From: Duganella dendranthematis
Lineage (GTDB): Bacteria; Pseudomonadota; Gammaproteobacteria; Burkholderiales; Burkholderiaceae_D
Direction of reading: 5' to 3'
Assembly: GCF_012849375.1 (NCBI RefSeq)
Contig: NZ_CP051684.1
Coordinates: forward strand, 2,976,001 to 3,040,000
Length of the DNA stretch: 64,000 nt
The position numbers were made by a program, and so were the translations under genes. Positions 17,601 to 26,092 of the stretch are shown one piece after another. The notes beneath the pieces are model-generated. The model made no database searches and had not been told where the DNA came from. It saw nothing but the letters and a program-made list of their open reading frames with translations. Positions within the stretch are counted from its first letter, which is position 1. Each line of letters begins with the position of its first letter.

Positions 17601-18694
17601 TCTACCTGAACGCCACCGACCCGGCCACCATCAACGCCACCCGCGCGGCGATGATTGGCATCGGTTACAAGGCGCAGCGCCTGGGCAATGACTTGCTGAA
17701 GAAATTCGCCAAGAAACAGACCAAGGCGCCGCCACCGACCGTCGGCAAGCCGAAGGTGCGCGAACAGGTGATCCACTTCATCAACAAGAAGATGCCGGGC
17801 AACCTGCCGAAGAAAACCGCGCGCGCACTGCTGGACATTGAAGACGACAAGGTGATCCCGATCATCCGCAATCCCAAGGCCACCAATGCCGATACGGAAG
17901 CGGTGTTCTACTTCCCGGGCTGCGGCTCGGAGCGGCTGTTCTCGCAAGTGGGCCTGGCTACCCAGGCAATGCTGTGGGAAGTCGGCGTGCAGACCGTGCT
18001 GCCGCCAGGTTATCTGTGCTGCGGTTATCCGCAGCGCGGCTCGGGCCAGTACGACAAGGCCGACAAAATGATGACCGATAACCGCGTGCTGTTCCACCGC
18101 ATGGCCAATACGCTCAATTATCTGGACATCAAGACCGTGCTGGTGTCGTGCGGCACTTGCTACGACCAGCTGGCGACCTATGAGTTCGACAAGATCTTCC
18201 CCGGCTGCCGCATCATGGACATCCACGAATATCTGAACGAGAAGGGCGTCAAGCTGGAAGGCGTGACCGGTACGCGCTATATGTACCACGAACCATGCCA
18301 CACGCCGATGAAGCTGCAGGAAGCCACCAAGACCGTCAATTCGCTGATCCAGACGCATGACAACGTCAAGATCGAGAAGAACGACCGCTGCTGCGGCGAT
18401 TCGGGCACCTTGATGGTGGCGCGTCCGGATATTTCGACGCAGGTGCGCTTCCGCAAGGAAGAAGAGGTCATCAAGGGCGCGGATAAACTGCGCGCCGATG
18501 GTTTCGACGGCGAAGTCAAGATCCTGACCAGCTGCCCGGCTTGCCTGGGCGGCGTGTCGCGCTACAGCGAAGACGCCGGCACCACCGCCGACTACATCGT
18601 GGTGGAGATCGCCAAGCACCTGTTGGGCGAGAACTGGATGGCGGACTATGTAAAACGCGCCAACGACGGCGGCATTGAGCGGGTGCTGGTGTAA
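14678..18694 (+). CDS. FAD/FMN-binding and Fe-S oxidoreductase (D-lactate/glycolate dehydrogenase-like, DUF3683 type)
   Basis: A 1338-residue fusion that combines, in one chain, what GlcD and GlcF do separately. Order: an N-terminal DUF3683-like region (about 1-190); an FAD_binding_4 (PCMH) domain with [20 protein letters not shown] near 225; an FAD-oxidase C-terminal domain with [16 protein letters not shown] and [10 protein letters not shown]; two 4Fe-4S motifs ([16 protein letters not shown] near 870, [19 protein letters not shown] near 930); and two CCG heterodisulphide-reductase-like domains ([39 protein letters not shown]). It should oxidise a 2-hydroxy acid such as D-lactate and pass electrons to quinone; the substrate is inferred. 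Its stop overlaps the HIT gene start (TAATG). Confidence 0.9.
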   Translation: MNAPAQIQALLAETPHGPEASRLREIPYNYTSFSDREIVIRLLGEESWSLLDTLRGARQTGRSARMLYEVLGDIWAVRRNPYLQDDMLDNPKRRQELIDALHHRLAEVDKRRLTIDDSEAQTDEAARMRSANVAKLLRAAGKAVADFGEEFKQVYDLRKRTYKVLGRYTVKHNICFDGMKRISHVTDATDWRVEYPFVVLTPDTEEEMAGLVKGCIELGLTIIPRGGGTGYTGGAIPLTPMSAVINTEKLLNIGAVEMKVLPGLDKEYATIYTGAGVITNKVSEAAEKAGFVFAVDPTSAHASTIGGNIAMNAGGKKAVLWGTALDNLASWRMVDPNGDWLEVTRLDHNLSKIHDTPLARFQLEWTHPTARGEAKGAPFKTEILEIKGSVFRKEGLGKDVTDKFLAGLPGIQKEGCDGLITSGRWILHKMPKFARTVCLEFFGQARDAIPSIVEIKDYLDGLPAKGAEFATLRLAGLEHLDERYLRAVGYATKSKRGVLPKMALFGDIVGDDENAVALAASEVVRLANTRVGEGFVAVSPESRKKFWLDRARTAAIAKHTNAFKINEDVVIPLNRMGEYTDGIERINIELSIKNKLQLVDELQAFFAAGNLPIGKSDDADDSVGDAEMLGDRQQQAQALLAQVHGRWTYLLAALDQPLVTITAELAAHGMDRLLPVFAERLKTQPDATLFDVVQDRTIRVTWKQEIRAQLRQIFNGAAYKLILDEATAIHKRVLRGRVFVALHMHAGDGNVHTNLPVNSDHYEMLQLAHQAVARIMTLARSLNGVISGEHGIGITKLEFLNEEEIGPFRDYKLRVDPEGRFNKGKLLNLDGMEADLRNAYTPSFGLMGHESLIMQQSDIGEIASSIKDCLRCGKCKPVCSTHVPRANLLYSPRDKILATSSLIEAFLYEEQTRRGISIKHWEEFEDVADHCTVCHKCVTPCPVDIDFGDVSMNMRNLLRKMDKKTFNPGKAAAMFYLNATDPATINATRAAMIGIGYKAQRLGNDLLKKFAKKQTKAPPPTVGKPKVREQVIHFINKKMPGNLPKKTARALLDIEDDKVIPIIRNPKATNADTEAVFYFPGCGSERLFSQVGLATQAMLWEVGVQTVLPPGYLCCGYPQRGSGQYDKADKMMTDNRVLFHRMANTLNYLDIKTVLVSCGTCYDQLATYEFDKIFPGCRIMDIHEYLNEKGVKLEGVTGTRYMYHEPCHTPMKLQEATKTVNSLIQTHDNVKIEKNDRCCGDSGTLMVARPDISTQVRFRKEEEVIKGADKLRADGFDGEVKILTSCPACLGGVSRYSEDAGTTADYIVVEIAKHLLGENWMADYVKRANDGGIERVLV

Positions 18695-19125
18695 TGGCCT
18701 GTGATCTGTGCAAGCTACTGGCAGCGCCGGGCAATGCGCTGATCTGGGCCGACGACCGCGTGTCGGTGATCGCGGTGGATGAGCCCGAGTATCCTGGCTT
18801 TACGCGCGTGGTATGGAATGCCCACGTCAAGGAAATGACCGATTTGCCGTCGGCAGACCGCACGCACATCATGAACGTGGTGTGGGCGGTGGAGTCGGCG
18901 CAACGGGCCGTTTTTGCGCCGGAAAAAATTAATCTGGCCAGTTTTGGTAATATGACGCCGCACGTGCATTGGCACGTTATCCCGCGTTACCGCGACGATG
19001 CGCATTTCCCTAACCCGACCTGGGCTGTGGCGGAGCGTACGTCGCCGGTGGAAGTGCTGGCCGCGCGTCGCGCGCTGTTGCCGGCATTGCGCGCCGCTAT
19101 TGTTGAGAAAGTGAAAGCATCATGA
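18694..19125 (+). CDS. HIT family protein (nucleotide hydrolase or transferase)
   Basis: A 143-residue histidine-triad protein. The catalytic triad HVHWHVIPRYRDD lies near residues 89-101, and CDLCKLL at the N terminus is typical of the bacterial Hint/FHIT-like group. It probably hydrolyses adenylated or dinucleotide substrates. It overlaps the dehydrogenase upstream (TAATG) and the DUF971 gene downstream (ATGA), so the three genes form a tight operon. Confidence 0.9.
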   Translation: MACDLCKLLAAPGNALIWADDRVSVIAVDEPEYPGFTRVVWNAHVKEMTDLPSADRTHIMNVVWAVESAQRAVFAPEKINLASFGNMTPHVHWHVIPRYRDDAHFPNPTWAVAERTSPVEVLAARRALLPALRAAIVEKVKAS

Positions 19126-19574
19126 GCAAACCTGTCCCTACCGGCCTGACGGTCCACAACAAATCCCGCGTGCTGGATATCGATTTTGACGATGGCAAAT
19201 CGTTTGCGATTCCGTTCGAGCTGCTGCGCGTATATTCGCCGTCGGCCGAGGTGATGGGACATGGTCCCGGCCAGGAAGTGCTACAAGTCGGCAAGCGTGA
19301 AGTGAACATCGCCGGCATCGAGCCAGTGGGCAACTACGCGGTGCAGCCGACCTTCTCGGATGGCCACAACACCGGCATCTTCACCTGGGAATACCTGTAC
19401 AAGCTGGGCAACGAGAAGGCTGCGCTGTGGGACGCCTATATGGACCGCCTGCACGCCTCCGGCTTTGAAGGCGACAGCGGCCGCGAAACCGGCCTGTCCC
19501 TGACCGGCCCATCAAGCGCAGCGAAAAGCAGCGGCGGCGGTTGCGGCAGCGGCAGCTGCGGCTGCAAGTCCTGA
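19122..19574 (+). CDS. DUF971 (gamma-butyrobetaine hydroxylase N-terminal-like) domain protein
   Basis: A 150-residue protein of the DUF971/GBBH-like N-terminal family, seen here as a free-standing domain with no oxygenase part. Family residues are visible in VHNKSRVLDIDFDDGKSFAI, LRVYSPSAEVMGHG and GNYAVQPTFSDGHNTGIFTW. The tail GGGCGSGSCGCKS has three closely spaced cysteines that could bind metal. Related proteins occur beside Fe-S and ubiquinone genes. It overlaps the HIT gene by ATGA and ends four bases before a convergent gene. Confidence 0.87.
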   Translation: MSKPVPTGLTVHNKSRVLDIDFDDGKSFAIPFELLRVYSPSAEVMGHGPGQEVLQVGKREVNIAGIEPVGNYAVQPTFSDGHNTGIFTWEYLYKLGNEKAALWDAYMDRLHASGFEGDSGRETGLSLTGPSSAAKSSGGGCGSGSCGCKS

Positions 19575-19577
19575 TCC

Positions 19578-19868
19578 TTACGACGTGACTTGATCACGCA
19601 TCACATACAAAATCCTCGCCCGTGCCCACGGTGACAGCAGCCGCAGCTTTTCGACCTGAAAAGTTAGCGGTTTGTCTGCGTCGGGTGGAAGCGGCGCGGT
19701 TTTCGTCTTTGCGATGATGTCGGCGATAGGCGATTCCGCAAGGCGCAGCTTTCGTTGCTCTCTTTCGAGAATAATAGTCTCGTGCAATTCATCAAGCTCT
19801 GCCTTGCTCTCAGGGTCAATATCGGGGATATAGATGTCAGGGGGAATTTCGACGCCACACAGTTTCAT
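19578..19868 (-). CDS. Small hypothetical protein downstream of the PIN-domain gene
   Basis: A 96-residue acidic-to-mixed protein (MKLCGVEIPPDIYIPDIDPE; a charged helix around ILEREQRKLRLAE). I do not recognise the family. Its start overlaps the end of the PIN gene by 32 bases, so the two are co-transcribed and probably coupled. It could be the antitoxin of the PIN protein, though antitoxin genes usually come first. No signal peptide or membrane segment. Confidence 0.6.
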   Translation of the reverse strand: MKLCGVEIPPDIYIPDIDPESKAELDELHETIILEREQRKLRLAESPIADIIAKTKTAPLPPDADKPLTFQVEKLRLLSPWARARILYVMRDQVTS

Positions 19869-20340
19869 AGCTGTTCTCCATTAATTCAAAAGGCGTTACC
19901 AGTTCCGGAAATGTATGCTCACCGTTGTTAAGCAACATTCGCATCAGCTTCAGTTTGCGGGCGTTTGCAATGTTGGCGCAGTCCCAGGTGAGCAATATCT
20001 CGCAGTTGTAGAATGCCGCGCAAGCAACATGTTCTGCTGCTGTTGCTGCCTTTGCGCTTAGACCGCCCCCACCAACCAGAAGTTCCCAGATACTTTCCAT
20101 TCTTGCGTGAGCAGGATGTCGAACCAAATGCTGTATTGCCCGAGTTCGCTGGACCACGCGCAGTGGATCACTGGCGTTGATTTCATTGTAGATATAGTCT
20201 GATACAAACGTGTACGCTGGGTCGCAACGGGTGTGCCACCAGAGTTGCGTTAGCTGTTGGCACGCGCGGGTGATGGGATTGGGGCTCGGCGGGTCTGTCA
20301 GATGACAGATGATTGATGTTTCAAGATAGACGGTTTGCAT
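19837..20340 (-). CDS. PIN-domain protein (VapC-like)
   Basis: A 167-residue predicted RNase of the PIN fold. The N terminus MQTVYLETSIICHL has the first acidic residue in a beta strand (here YLETS rather than the common DTS/DAS); further acidic residues appear in DYIYNEI and in LLTWDCANIANARK, the typical C-terminal PIN motif. The likely partner is the small downstream gene. A hairpin (arms 20345-20351 and 20384-20390) sits right before the start codon. Chromosomal PIN-pair genes of this kind are often laterally acquired. Confidence 0.75.
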   Translation of the reverse strand: MQTVYLETSIICHLTDPPSPNPITRACQQLTQLWWHTRCDPAYTFVSDYIYNEINASDPLRVVQRTRAIQHLVRHPAHARMESIWELLVGGGGLSAKAATAAEHVACAAFYNCEILLTWDCANIANARKLKLMRMLLNNGEHTFPELVTPFELMENSYETVWRRNSP

Positions 20341-20344
20341 GATG

Positions 20345-20390
20345 CCCTCGCTGGCTGAGCTGCCAGCGTAGGCGGCTCGGCGGGCGAGGG
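20345..20390. promoter_or_regulatory. Inverted repeat between ssuA and the PIN gene
   Basis: CCCTCGC (20345-20351) pairs with GCGAGGG (20384-20390), with a nested CTGGC/GCCAG stem. On the plus strand it is followed by TTTT, but no plus-strand gene ends here. On the minus strand it lies between the ssuA stop and the PIN ATG and could weaken read-through or hide the PIN ribosome-binding site. Confidence 0.45.
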
Positions 20391-20407
20391 TTTTAACTGC
20401 ATCAAAC

Positions 20408-21316
20408 TTACTTCGGTTGCCAGATCCATACGTGGCTGGCGATGTTGACGGCTTTGGGGATCAGCTTCTGCTGGTAGAACAGGTCGGCCACGCGCTGCTG
20501 GTTGGCGACGATGTCCGGCGTTACCGGCGTCGCGCCGAAGCGCGAACGGCCCATCCATGTGGCCACGATATCGGCCGGCACGCCGGTCTGCTGCGTGAGC
20601 AGCGTGCTGACTTCCTTCTGGTGCTCACTCGCCCACTTGCCGGTGGCCTTGACGTGCTCCAGCAAGGCCGACACCAGTTGCGGCGACTGCTCGGCAAATT
20701 TGCGCGAGGCCAGATAGAAGCCGTTGGCCAGCGGCAGGCCGGTGTAGTCGGCCAGCACGCGCGCCTGATAGGCCTTTTGCGCCGATGCCAGATACGGATC
20801 CCACACCACCCACGCATCAATCCCGCCACTGACAAACGCCGCCCGCGCATCGGATGGCGACAGGAAGATCGGCGTGATGTCGCTAATCTTCAAACCCGCC
20901 TTCTGCAACGCGGAGGCCAGCAGGAAGTGCGAGCCGGAGCCCTTCTGGAACGCCACGCGTTTACCTTTCAACTCCGCCACGGTGCGCAGCCTGGAATCCT
21001 TCGGCACGATAATCGCCTCGCTGTTGACCGGCGCCGGCTCGGCGCCCACATACAGCAGATCGACGCCGCCAGCCTGCGCAAAGATCGGCGGCGGCGCGCC
21101 GGTGCTGCCGAAATCGATGCTACCGGCGTTGAGGGCCTCCAGCATCTGCGGCCCCGCCGGGAACTCGATCCATTTGATCGTGTGGCCGGGCAGCGATGCG
21201 CCTTGCGTCTTCATCATGCTGAGCAAGCCGGCGCTTTTCTGAAAGCCGATCTTGATCTCCGCAGCCTGCGTAAACAGCGGAAGGGCCAGCAACAAGCAAA
21301 TCCATTTCTTCATCAT
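20408..21316 (-). CDS. ssuA: Aliphatic sulfonate ABC transporter substrate-binding protein (SsuA-like)
   Basis: Periplasmic solute-binding protein expected to capture sulfonates or related organosulfur compounds. The 302 residues start with a signal peptide (MMKKWICLLLALPLFTQAAE). The SsuA/NMT1 fold is visible in IKIGFQKSAGLLSMMKTQG, AGGVDLLYVGAEPAPVNSEA and GGIDAWVVWDPYLASAQ, all typical of SsuA. The first two codons are both ATG; the second has the better spacing to AAGGA. It starts six bases after the lacI-type gene stop, so the two form an operon. No permease or ATPase gene is next to it. A taurine or nitrate-type ligand cannot be excluded. Confidence 0.88.
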   Translation of the reverse strand: MMKKWICLLLALPLFTQAAEIKIGFQKSAGLLSMMKTQGASLPGHTIKWIEFPAGPQMLEALNAGSIDFGSTGAPPPIFAQAGGVDLLYVGAEPAPVNSEAIIVPKDSRLRTVAELKGKRVAFQKGSGSHFLLASALQKAGLKISDITPIFLSPSDARAAFVSGGIDAWVVWDPYLASAQKAYQARVLADYTGLPLANGFYLASRKFAEQSPQLVSALLEHVKATGKWASEHQKEVSTLLTQQTGVPADIVATWMGRSRFGATPVTPDIVANQQRVADLFYQQKLIPKAVNIASHVWIWQPK

Positions 21317-21321
21317 TTTCC

Positions 21322-22374
21322 TTATGCGCTCTCGCGCTCTATCAATTCGCAGGCCAGCAGGTTCAGACGCGAATCCTGGGCCGAGGAGGGCAGCACGCCC
21401 AGTTGTTCAAGAATGCGCAGTGCAGCGATTTCGCCGATCTCCCGCCCCGGCGGACGGATGGTGGTCAGGCTAGGCAGCAGCAGCGGCGAGAAAGCGTAAT
21501 CGCCAAAGCCGACAATCGCGCACTGCTGCGGAATCTTCAGCCCCGCGCGCTGCCCCGCCAGCAAGGCACCCGCCGCCAGGTTGTCGTTGGCGAAGATGAT
21601 CGCCTCGACCGGCCGCGCGCGGCGCGCGGGCGAAATCACCAGCGCCTCTATGGCCTGCTTGCCGGCGTCAAACGGCGCCTCCGCCGTTGGCGCGTAAATG
21701 ATCGGCTCCAGCCCATGCTCGCGCATCACCGCCGCATAGCCATCGCTGCGGTCCACCGCGCTCAAGTCCCCCGCAAGGCTGTTCTGTACGAAAGCGATGC
21801 GGCGATAGCCTTTGCCATACAAATAGCGCGCCGCCTGCTCGCCCACCACGTTGTTGGAGTAGCCGACCTGGATCGGCTTGCGGCGCGGCTGGTAGTCCCA
21901 CGTCTCTACCACCGGAATGCCGGCCGTCGTCAGCAGCTTCTCGGTGGCGCGGTTGTGAAAGCGTCCCACCACCGCCAGCGCGGCCGGATTCCAGCCAAGG
22001 AAAGCACGCACCGCGCTCTCTTCCTGCTTTGCCGAGAAGTAGCTGGAAGCCAGCAGCAGCTGGTAGCCGTGACGGTTGAGCGTATCGCTGAAGGTCTGGA
22101 TGGTGTTGGCGAAAATCGGCCCGGAGATATTGGGGATCACCATGCCGACAATGCGCGCGCGCGACGACGCCAGTCCGCCCGCCGCCAGGTTCGGCACGTA
22201 GCCCAGTTCCTTCACCGCCGCGGCAATGCGTGCGCTGCGTTCGGACGCCACCCGTCCCGGTTCGCTGAAATAGCGCGACACGGTAATCGATCCGACCTTC
22301 GCCAGCCGGGCCACGTCGTGAATGGTGGCGCGACCCGATCCTCGCCGTTTTCGTGGTGCTATTGGTTCGCTCAT
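21322..22374 (-). CDS. LacI-family transcriptional regulator
   Basis: A 350-residue LacI/GalR repressor. The helix-turn-helix TIHDVARLAKVGSITVSRYF lies near residues 18-37, after a basic N-terminal extension (RKRRGSGRA). The periplasmic-binding-like ligand domain follows (GMVIPNISGPIFANTIQTF, then IFANDNLAAGALLAGQRAG). It is transcribed with ssuA and divergently from the TonB-receptor operon. A palindrome of LacI type lies in the shared promoter region. The effector is unknown; LacI regulators usually sense sugars, so one beside organosulfur genes is less usual. Confidence 0.93.
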   Translation of the reverse strand: MSEPIAPRKRRGSGRATIHDVARLAKVGSITVSRYFSEPGRVASERSARIAAAVKELGYVPNLAAGGLASSRARIVGMVIPNISGPIFANTIQTFSDTLNRHGYQLLLASSYFSAKQEESAVRAFLGWNPAALAVVGRFHNRATEKLLTTAGIPVVETWDYQPRRKPIQVGYSNNVVGEQAARYLYGKGYRRIAFVQNSLAGDLSAVDRSDGYAAVMREHGLEPIIYAPTAEAPFDAGKQAIEALVISPARRARPVEAIIFANDNLAAGALLAGQRAGLKIPQQCAIVGFGDYAFSPLLLPSLTTIRPPGREIGEIAALRILEQLGVLPSSAQDSRLNLLACELIERESA

Positions 22375-22455
22375 TGACGCATATTCCGAAAAGACATATC
22401 GATGATTTTTTTAATTCTTTGACTTCAAACCGGCTCGCCACGACACTAAAAAAAG

Positions 22456-22467
22456 GGTACCGGTACC
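22456..22467. promoter_or_regulatory. Candidate LacI-family operator
   Basis: GGTACCGGTACC is a perfect 12-bp palindrome with the central CG that LacI/GntR-type members prefer. It is 82 bases upstream of the lacI start and 118 upstream of the TonB-receptor start, well placed to control both. Confidence 0.6.
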
Positions 22468-22584
22468 ACTGAATTGTAGCGAAGCAGCTGTCGCACACTA
22501 AGCTGGTTCTTCACCGATCAAAGCAGGTTTTCCGAATAAGACACAAGCGGCGCAAGGCGCGCTTTCAAATCAAGGGATCACAGC

Positions 22585-24819
22585 ATGAAGAGCAATAAGA
22601 AAATTTTTGGCGCGCTGACCATCGGCGCTTTGCTGGTGGCGACGGCGTATGCCGGCGCCGAGGAAACCGATCCAACGCCGCTCAAGGGCCGCGACGACAG
22701 CGCCTCCGTGCCCAGCGTGACGGTCAACGCCACGCGCCGCAACGCCTCGCTGCAATCGGTGCCGGTCGCCGTCAGCGTGCTGGATGGCGATGCGCTGAAC
22801 AACGCCAACCGCACCAGCATTGACACCATCGTGCAGGAAGTGCCGAGCGTAACCTTCCGCCAGCAGGGCGGCAACAAGGACTCCACCATCTTCGTGCGTG
22901 GTATCGGTACCATCTCCACCTCGCCGGGCGTCGAGCCGACCGTGTCGACCGTGATCGACGGCGTGGTGTATGCGCGTCCGGGCCAGGCCACGCTGGATCT
23001 GCTGGACATCGAACACATTGAAATCCTGCGCGGACCGCAAGGCACGCTGTTCGGCAAGAACGCTTCGTCCGGCGTGCTGAATGTAATCGGCCGCAAATCG
23101 ACGCAGGAGACCACCGGCTTTGTCGACGCTTCCTGGTACGAAGGTAATGAGAAGCGCGTGCGCGCAGGCGTCTCCGGCGCCATCCAGCCGGGCGTGGTCA
23201 GCGCTTCGGTCACCGGCCTGTATGCGGACTATGACGGCAACATCAACAACGTCCATGCGGGCGGCGGCAAGCTGAATGGCTACGACCGCAAAGGCGTGCG
23301 TGCCCGCGTCGACATCACGCCGACCAGGGATCTGGATATCGCGCTGATCGCCGACTACCTGCGCTCGACGTCGTCGCCGACCTTCACCGCCTACAAATCG
23401 ACGGCGGCCGCCTTCAACGCCGGCATCGCGCCGGTGGTGGCCGGCGCAGAGAACCGCCAGGTCAACACCGACATTCCTAGCGATATCCGCGACAAGAACA
23501 AAGGCCTGTCGGCGCAAGTGGACTATCGCTTCAACGGCTACACGCTGACCTCCATTACGGCGGTGCGCGACTGGGACAATACCCAGTACACCAGCACATC
23601 GGCGATCGGCAATGCGGCTGAAGTGGCGCGCATCACGGCGGCTTTCCCGGCCACGCGCGACATCGGCACGGTGGAATTCAAACAGGCGTCGCAAGAGCTG
23701 CGCGTCGCTTCGCCGAAAGAGCAGTTTGCGGAATACGTGGTCGGCGCCTACTACCTGCACGGCAAGGACCGCGAGGTGTATCAGCGCATCGTCAACAATG
23801 GCGCCGCGATCAACTCGGGACGCGCGGATTACGGCGTGAAGAACGACAGCTACTCGCTATTCGGCGAGAGCACGCTGAACTTCGCTTCCGACTGGCGCGC
23901 CATCGCCGGCGCCCGCTGGACCCGCGATGACCTGTCCTACGACCATGCGCGCACCTCGACGCAGACCGTCGCCTTCGCCGGCGTACAACCAGCCACGCAA
24001 AGCACCGGTTCCACCAGCAAGGATGGCTACTCGGGTCGCCTCGGCCTGCAATACGACATCGCCCGCGACATTAATACCTACGCGACGTACTCGCGCGGTT
24101 ACAAGGGACCAGCCTACAACGTCTTCTTCAATATGCTGAGCCGCGACACGCTGGCGCTGAAACCGGAGACTTCGGATTCGTTTGAACTGGGCCTGAAAGC
24201 CAGCGCCTTCGACCGCAAGCTGACCGCCAACATCGCCATCTTCGACACCAAGTATTCCAACTACCAGGCCAACTTCTACGACACCGTGGCCGGCGCCGTC
24301 GTCACGCGCCTGATCAATGCAGGCGATGTCTCGACCAAGGGCGTGGAGCTGGACCTGAACGCGCGTCCTACCCGCGAGCTGACGCTGACCCAGTCGCTGG
24401 CTTACACCGATGCGAAGATCGACAGCTTCAACTGCCCGGCCGCTGCGGCCGCGTCGTGCAACCTGAATGGCCAGCCGCTGCCGTTCTCGCCGAAGTGGAA
24501 GTCCTTCACCCGCGCCAACTACGCGCTGCCGCTGCAGAACGGCTTCATTGTCGACTTCTCGGCCGACTACACGTATCAGGCCAAGACGCAGTACGACTTG
24601 TTCCAGTCGGCCGATGCGATCCAGGGCGCGTATGGCATTGTCAACGCCGGCATTGCGCTGTCGTCGCCGGTGGGCGGCTGGCGCATTGCGCTGGTGGGCA
24701 AGAACCTGGCCAACAAATCGTACGCCACCAACCTGGTCACCTCGACCGGCTACGTAACCCGCGCTGTGCCGCGTGACGATGAGCGCTACTTCGGCATCAC
24801 CGCCCGCAAGGAGTTCTGA
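22585..24819 (+). CDS. TonB-dependent outer-membrane receptor
   Basis: A 744-residue TonB-dependent transporter. The signal peptide ends near residue 25 (ALLVATAYAGA). The plug domain (about 45-160) has SVTVNATRRNASLQSVPVAV and the plug marker IEILRGPQGTLFGKNASSGV. The barrel ends in a phenylalanine (ITARKEF), as outer-membrane proteins do. The substrate is inferred to be the organosulfur compound handled by the next two genes; iron-siderophore receptors look similar, but there are no iron genes near. Its stop overlaps the monooxygenase start (TGATG). Confidence 0.93.
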   Translation: MKSNKKIFGALTIGALLVATAYAGAEETDPTPLKGRDDSASVPSVTVNATRRNASLQSVPVAVSVLDGDALNNANRTSIDTIVQEVPSVTFRQQGGNKDSTIFVRGIGTISTSPGVEPTVSTVIDGVVYARPGQATLDLLDIEHIEILRGPQGTLFGKNASSGVLNVIGRKSTQETTGFVDASWYEGNEKRVRAGVSGAIQPGVVSASVTGLYADYDGNINNVHAGGGKLNGYDRKGVRARVDITPTRDLDIALIADYLRSTSSPTFTAYKSTAAAFNAGIAPVVAGAENRQVNTDIPSDIRDKNKGLSAQVDYRFNGYTLTSITAVRDWDNTQYTSTSAIGNAAEVARITAAFPATRDIGTVEFKQASQELRVASPKEQFAEYVVGAYYLHGKDREVYQRIVNNGAAINSGRADYGVKNDSYSLFGESTLNFASDWRAIAGARWTRDDLSYDHARTSTQTVAFAGVQPATQSTGSTSKDGYSGRLGLQYDIARDINTYATYSRGYKGPAYNVFFNMLSRDTLALKPETSDSFELGLKASAFDRKLTANIAIFDTKYSNYQANFYDTVAGAVVTRLINAGDVSTKGVELDLNARPTRELTLTQSLAYTDAKIDSFNCPAAAAASCNLNGQPLPFSPKWKSFTRANYALPLQNGFIVDFSADYTYQAKTQYDLFQSADAIQGAYGIVNAGIALSSPVGGWRIALVGKNLANKSYATNLVTSTGYVTRAVPRDDERYFGITARKEF

Positions 24820-26084
24820 TGGCTAAGCAGATGAGCATCGCCGCGTTCATGATGCGTTATGGCCACCACGTCGCGGCGTGGCGGCATCCGGATACCGATC
24901 TGGAATCCAATCCATTCAAGGTGTTTCGCGAACAGGTGCGCAGCGCGGAGCGGGCCTGCCTGGATGCAGTGTTCTTCGCCGACAGCGTGGCGCTGACTGG
25001 CGCGCCGTCGCTGGAACCTTTGACGCTGTTGTCGGCACTGGCCGCATCGACCGAGAACATCGGCTTGATCGGCACCGCCACCACCACCTACAACGAGCCT
25101 TACACGGTGGCGCGGCAGTTCGCGTCGCTGGATCTTTTATCGGATGGACGCGCGGGCTGGAATCTGGTCACGTCGGACAACGCGGCGGAAGCGGCCAACT
25201 TTGGCCGCGACCAGCACGTGGCGCACGCCGACCGCTATGCGCGGGCGCGGGAATTTCATCAAGTTGTCACAGGACTGTGGAATAGTTGGGGGCCCGGTGC
25301 GTTCGTCAACGACAAACGCGGCACGCTGCCTTACGACCCGGCCAAACTGCATACGCTGAATCATCGCGGCGACCATTTCGCCGTGGCGGGGCCGCTGAAT
25401 GTGGCGCCTAGTCCGCAGGGACGGCCGGTGGTGGTGCAGGCCGGCGGCTCGGAGACCGGGCGCGATCTGGCGGCGGGGACGGCGGAGGTGGTGTTCACCG
25501 CGCAGCCCACGCTGGCCAAGGCGCAGGCGTTTTACCGCGATATCAAGGACCGCGTGATCGCCAAGGGCCGCAGTCCGGACGCGGTCAAGGTCATGCCCGG
25601 ATTGTTTGCGGTGGTCGGCCGCACGCAAGAAGAAGCCGATGCCAAGTTCGCGCAATTGCAGTCGCTGATCGAGCCGAAGGCCGGGCTGGCGCTGCTGGGA
25701 CGGATGATCGGCAATTTCGATTTGTCCGGCTATCCGCTGGATGGCCCGCTGCCCGAGCTGCCGCAGACGCAGGACGGCCAGCGCAGCCGCCAGCAGTTGC
25801 TGACCGATCTGGCGCAGGGCGAGAACCTGACCATACGCCAGCTGTACGAACGTATCGCCGGCGGACGCGGTCACTTCACCGTGGTCGGCACGCCGGAGCT
25901 GGTGGCGGACCGCATGCAGGAATGGTTTGCGCAGGGCGCGGCCGACGGCTTTAACTTCATGGCGCCGGCGCTGCCGGGTGGATTGGATGATTTTCTGGAG
26001 CTGGTGATTCCTGAGTTGCAGCGGCGCGGCTTGTTCCGCACGTCGTACGCAGGCAGCACCTTGCGTTCGCATTTGGGTTTATAG
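24819..26084 (+). CDS. NtaA/DmoA-family FMN-dependent monooxygenase (luciferase-like)
   Basis: A 421-residue bacterial luciferase-like flavin monooxygenase of the NtaA/SnaA/DszA/DmoA branch. These use reduced FMN to oxidise substrates such as nitrilotriacetate, dimethyl sulfide or aryl sulfones, often for sulfur release. Typical motifs: FFADSVALTG, TATTTYNEPYTVARQFASLD, SDGRAGWNLVTSDNAAEAAN, and RPVVVQAGGSETGRDLAAGT. A separate flavin reductase would be needed, and none is in this window. It is translationally coupled to the TonB receptor and followed by a hydrolase nine bases downstream. Confidence 0.88.
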   Translation: MAKQMSIAAFMMRYGHHVAAWRHPDTDLESNPFKVFREQVRSAERACLDAVFFADSVALTGAPSLEPLTLLSALAASTENIGLIGTATTTYNEPYTVARQFASLDLLSDGRAGWNLVTSDNAAEAANFGRDQHVAHADRYARAREFHQVVTGLWNSWGPGAFVNDKRGTLPYDPAKLHTLNHRGDHFAVAGPLNVAPSPQGRPVVVQAGGSETGRDLAAGTAEVVFTAQPTLAKAQAFYRDIKDRVIAKGRSPDAVKVMPGLFAVVGRTQEEADAKFAQLQSLIEPKAGLALLGRMIGNFDLSGYPLDGPLPELPQTQDGQRSRQQLLTDLAQGENLTIRQLYERIAGGRGHFTVVGTPELVADRMQEWFAQGAADGFNFMAPALPGGLDDFLELVIPELQRRGLFRTSYAGSTLRSHLGL

Positions 26085-26092
26085 GAGCAGGC

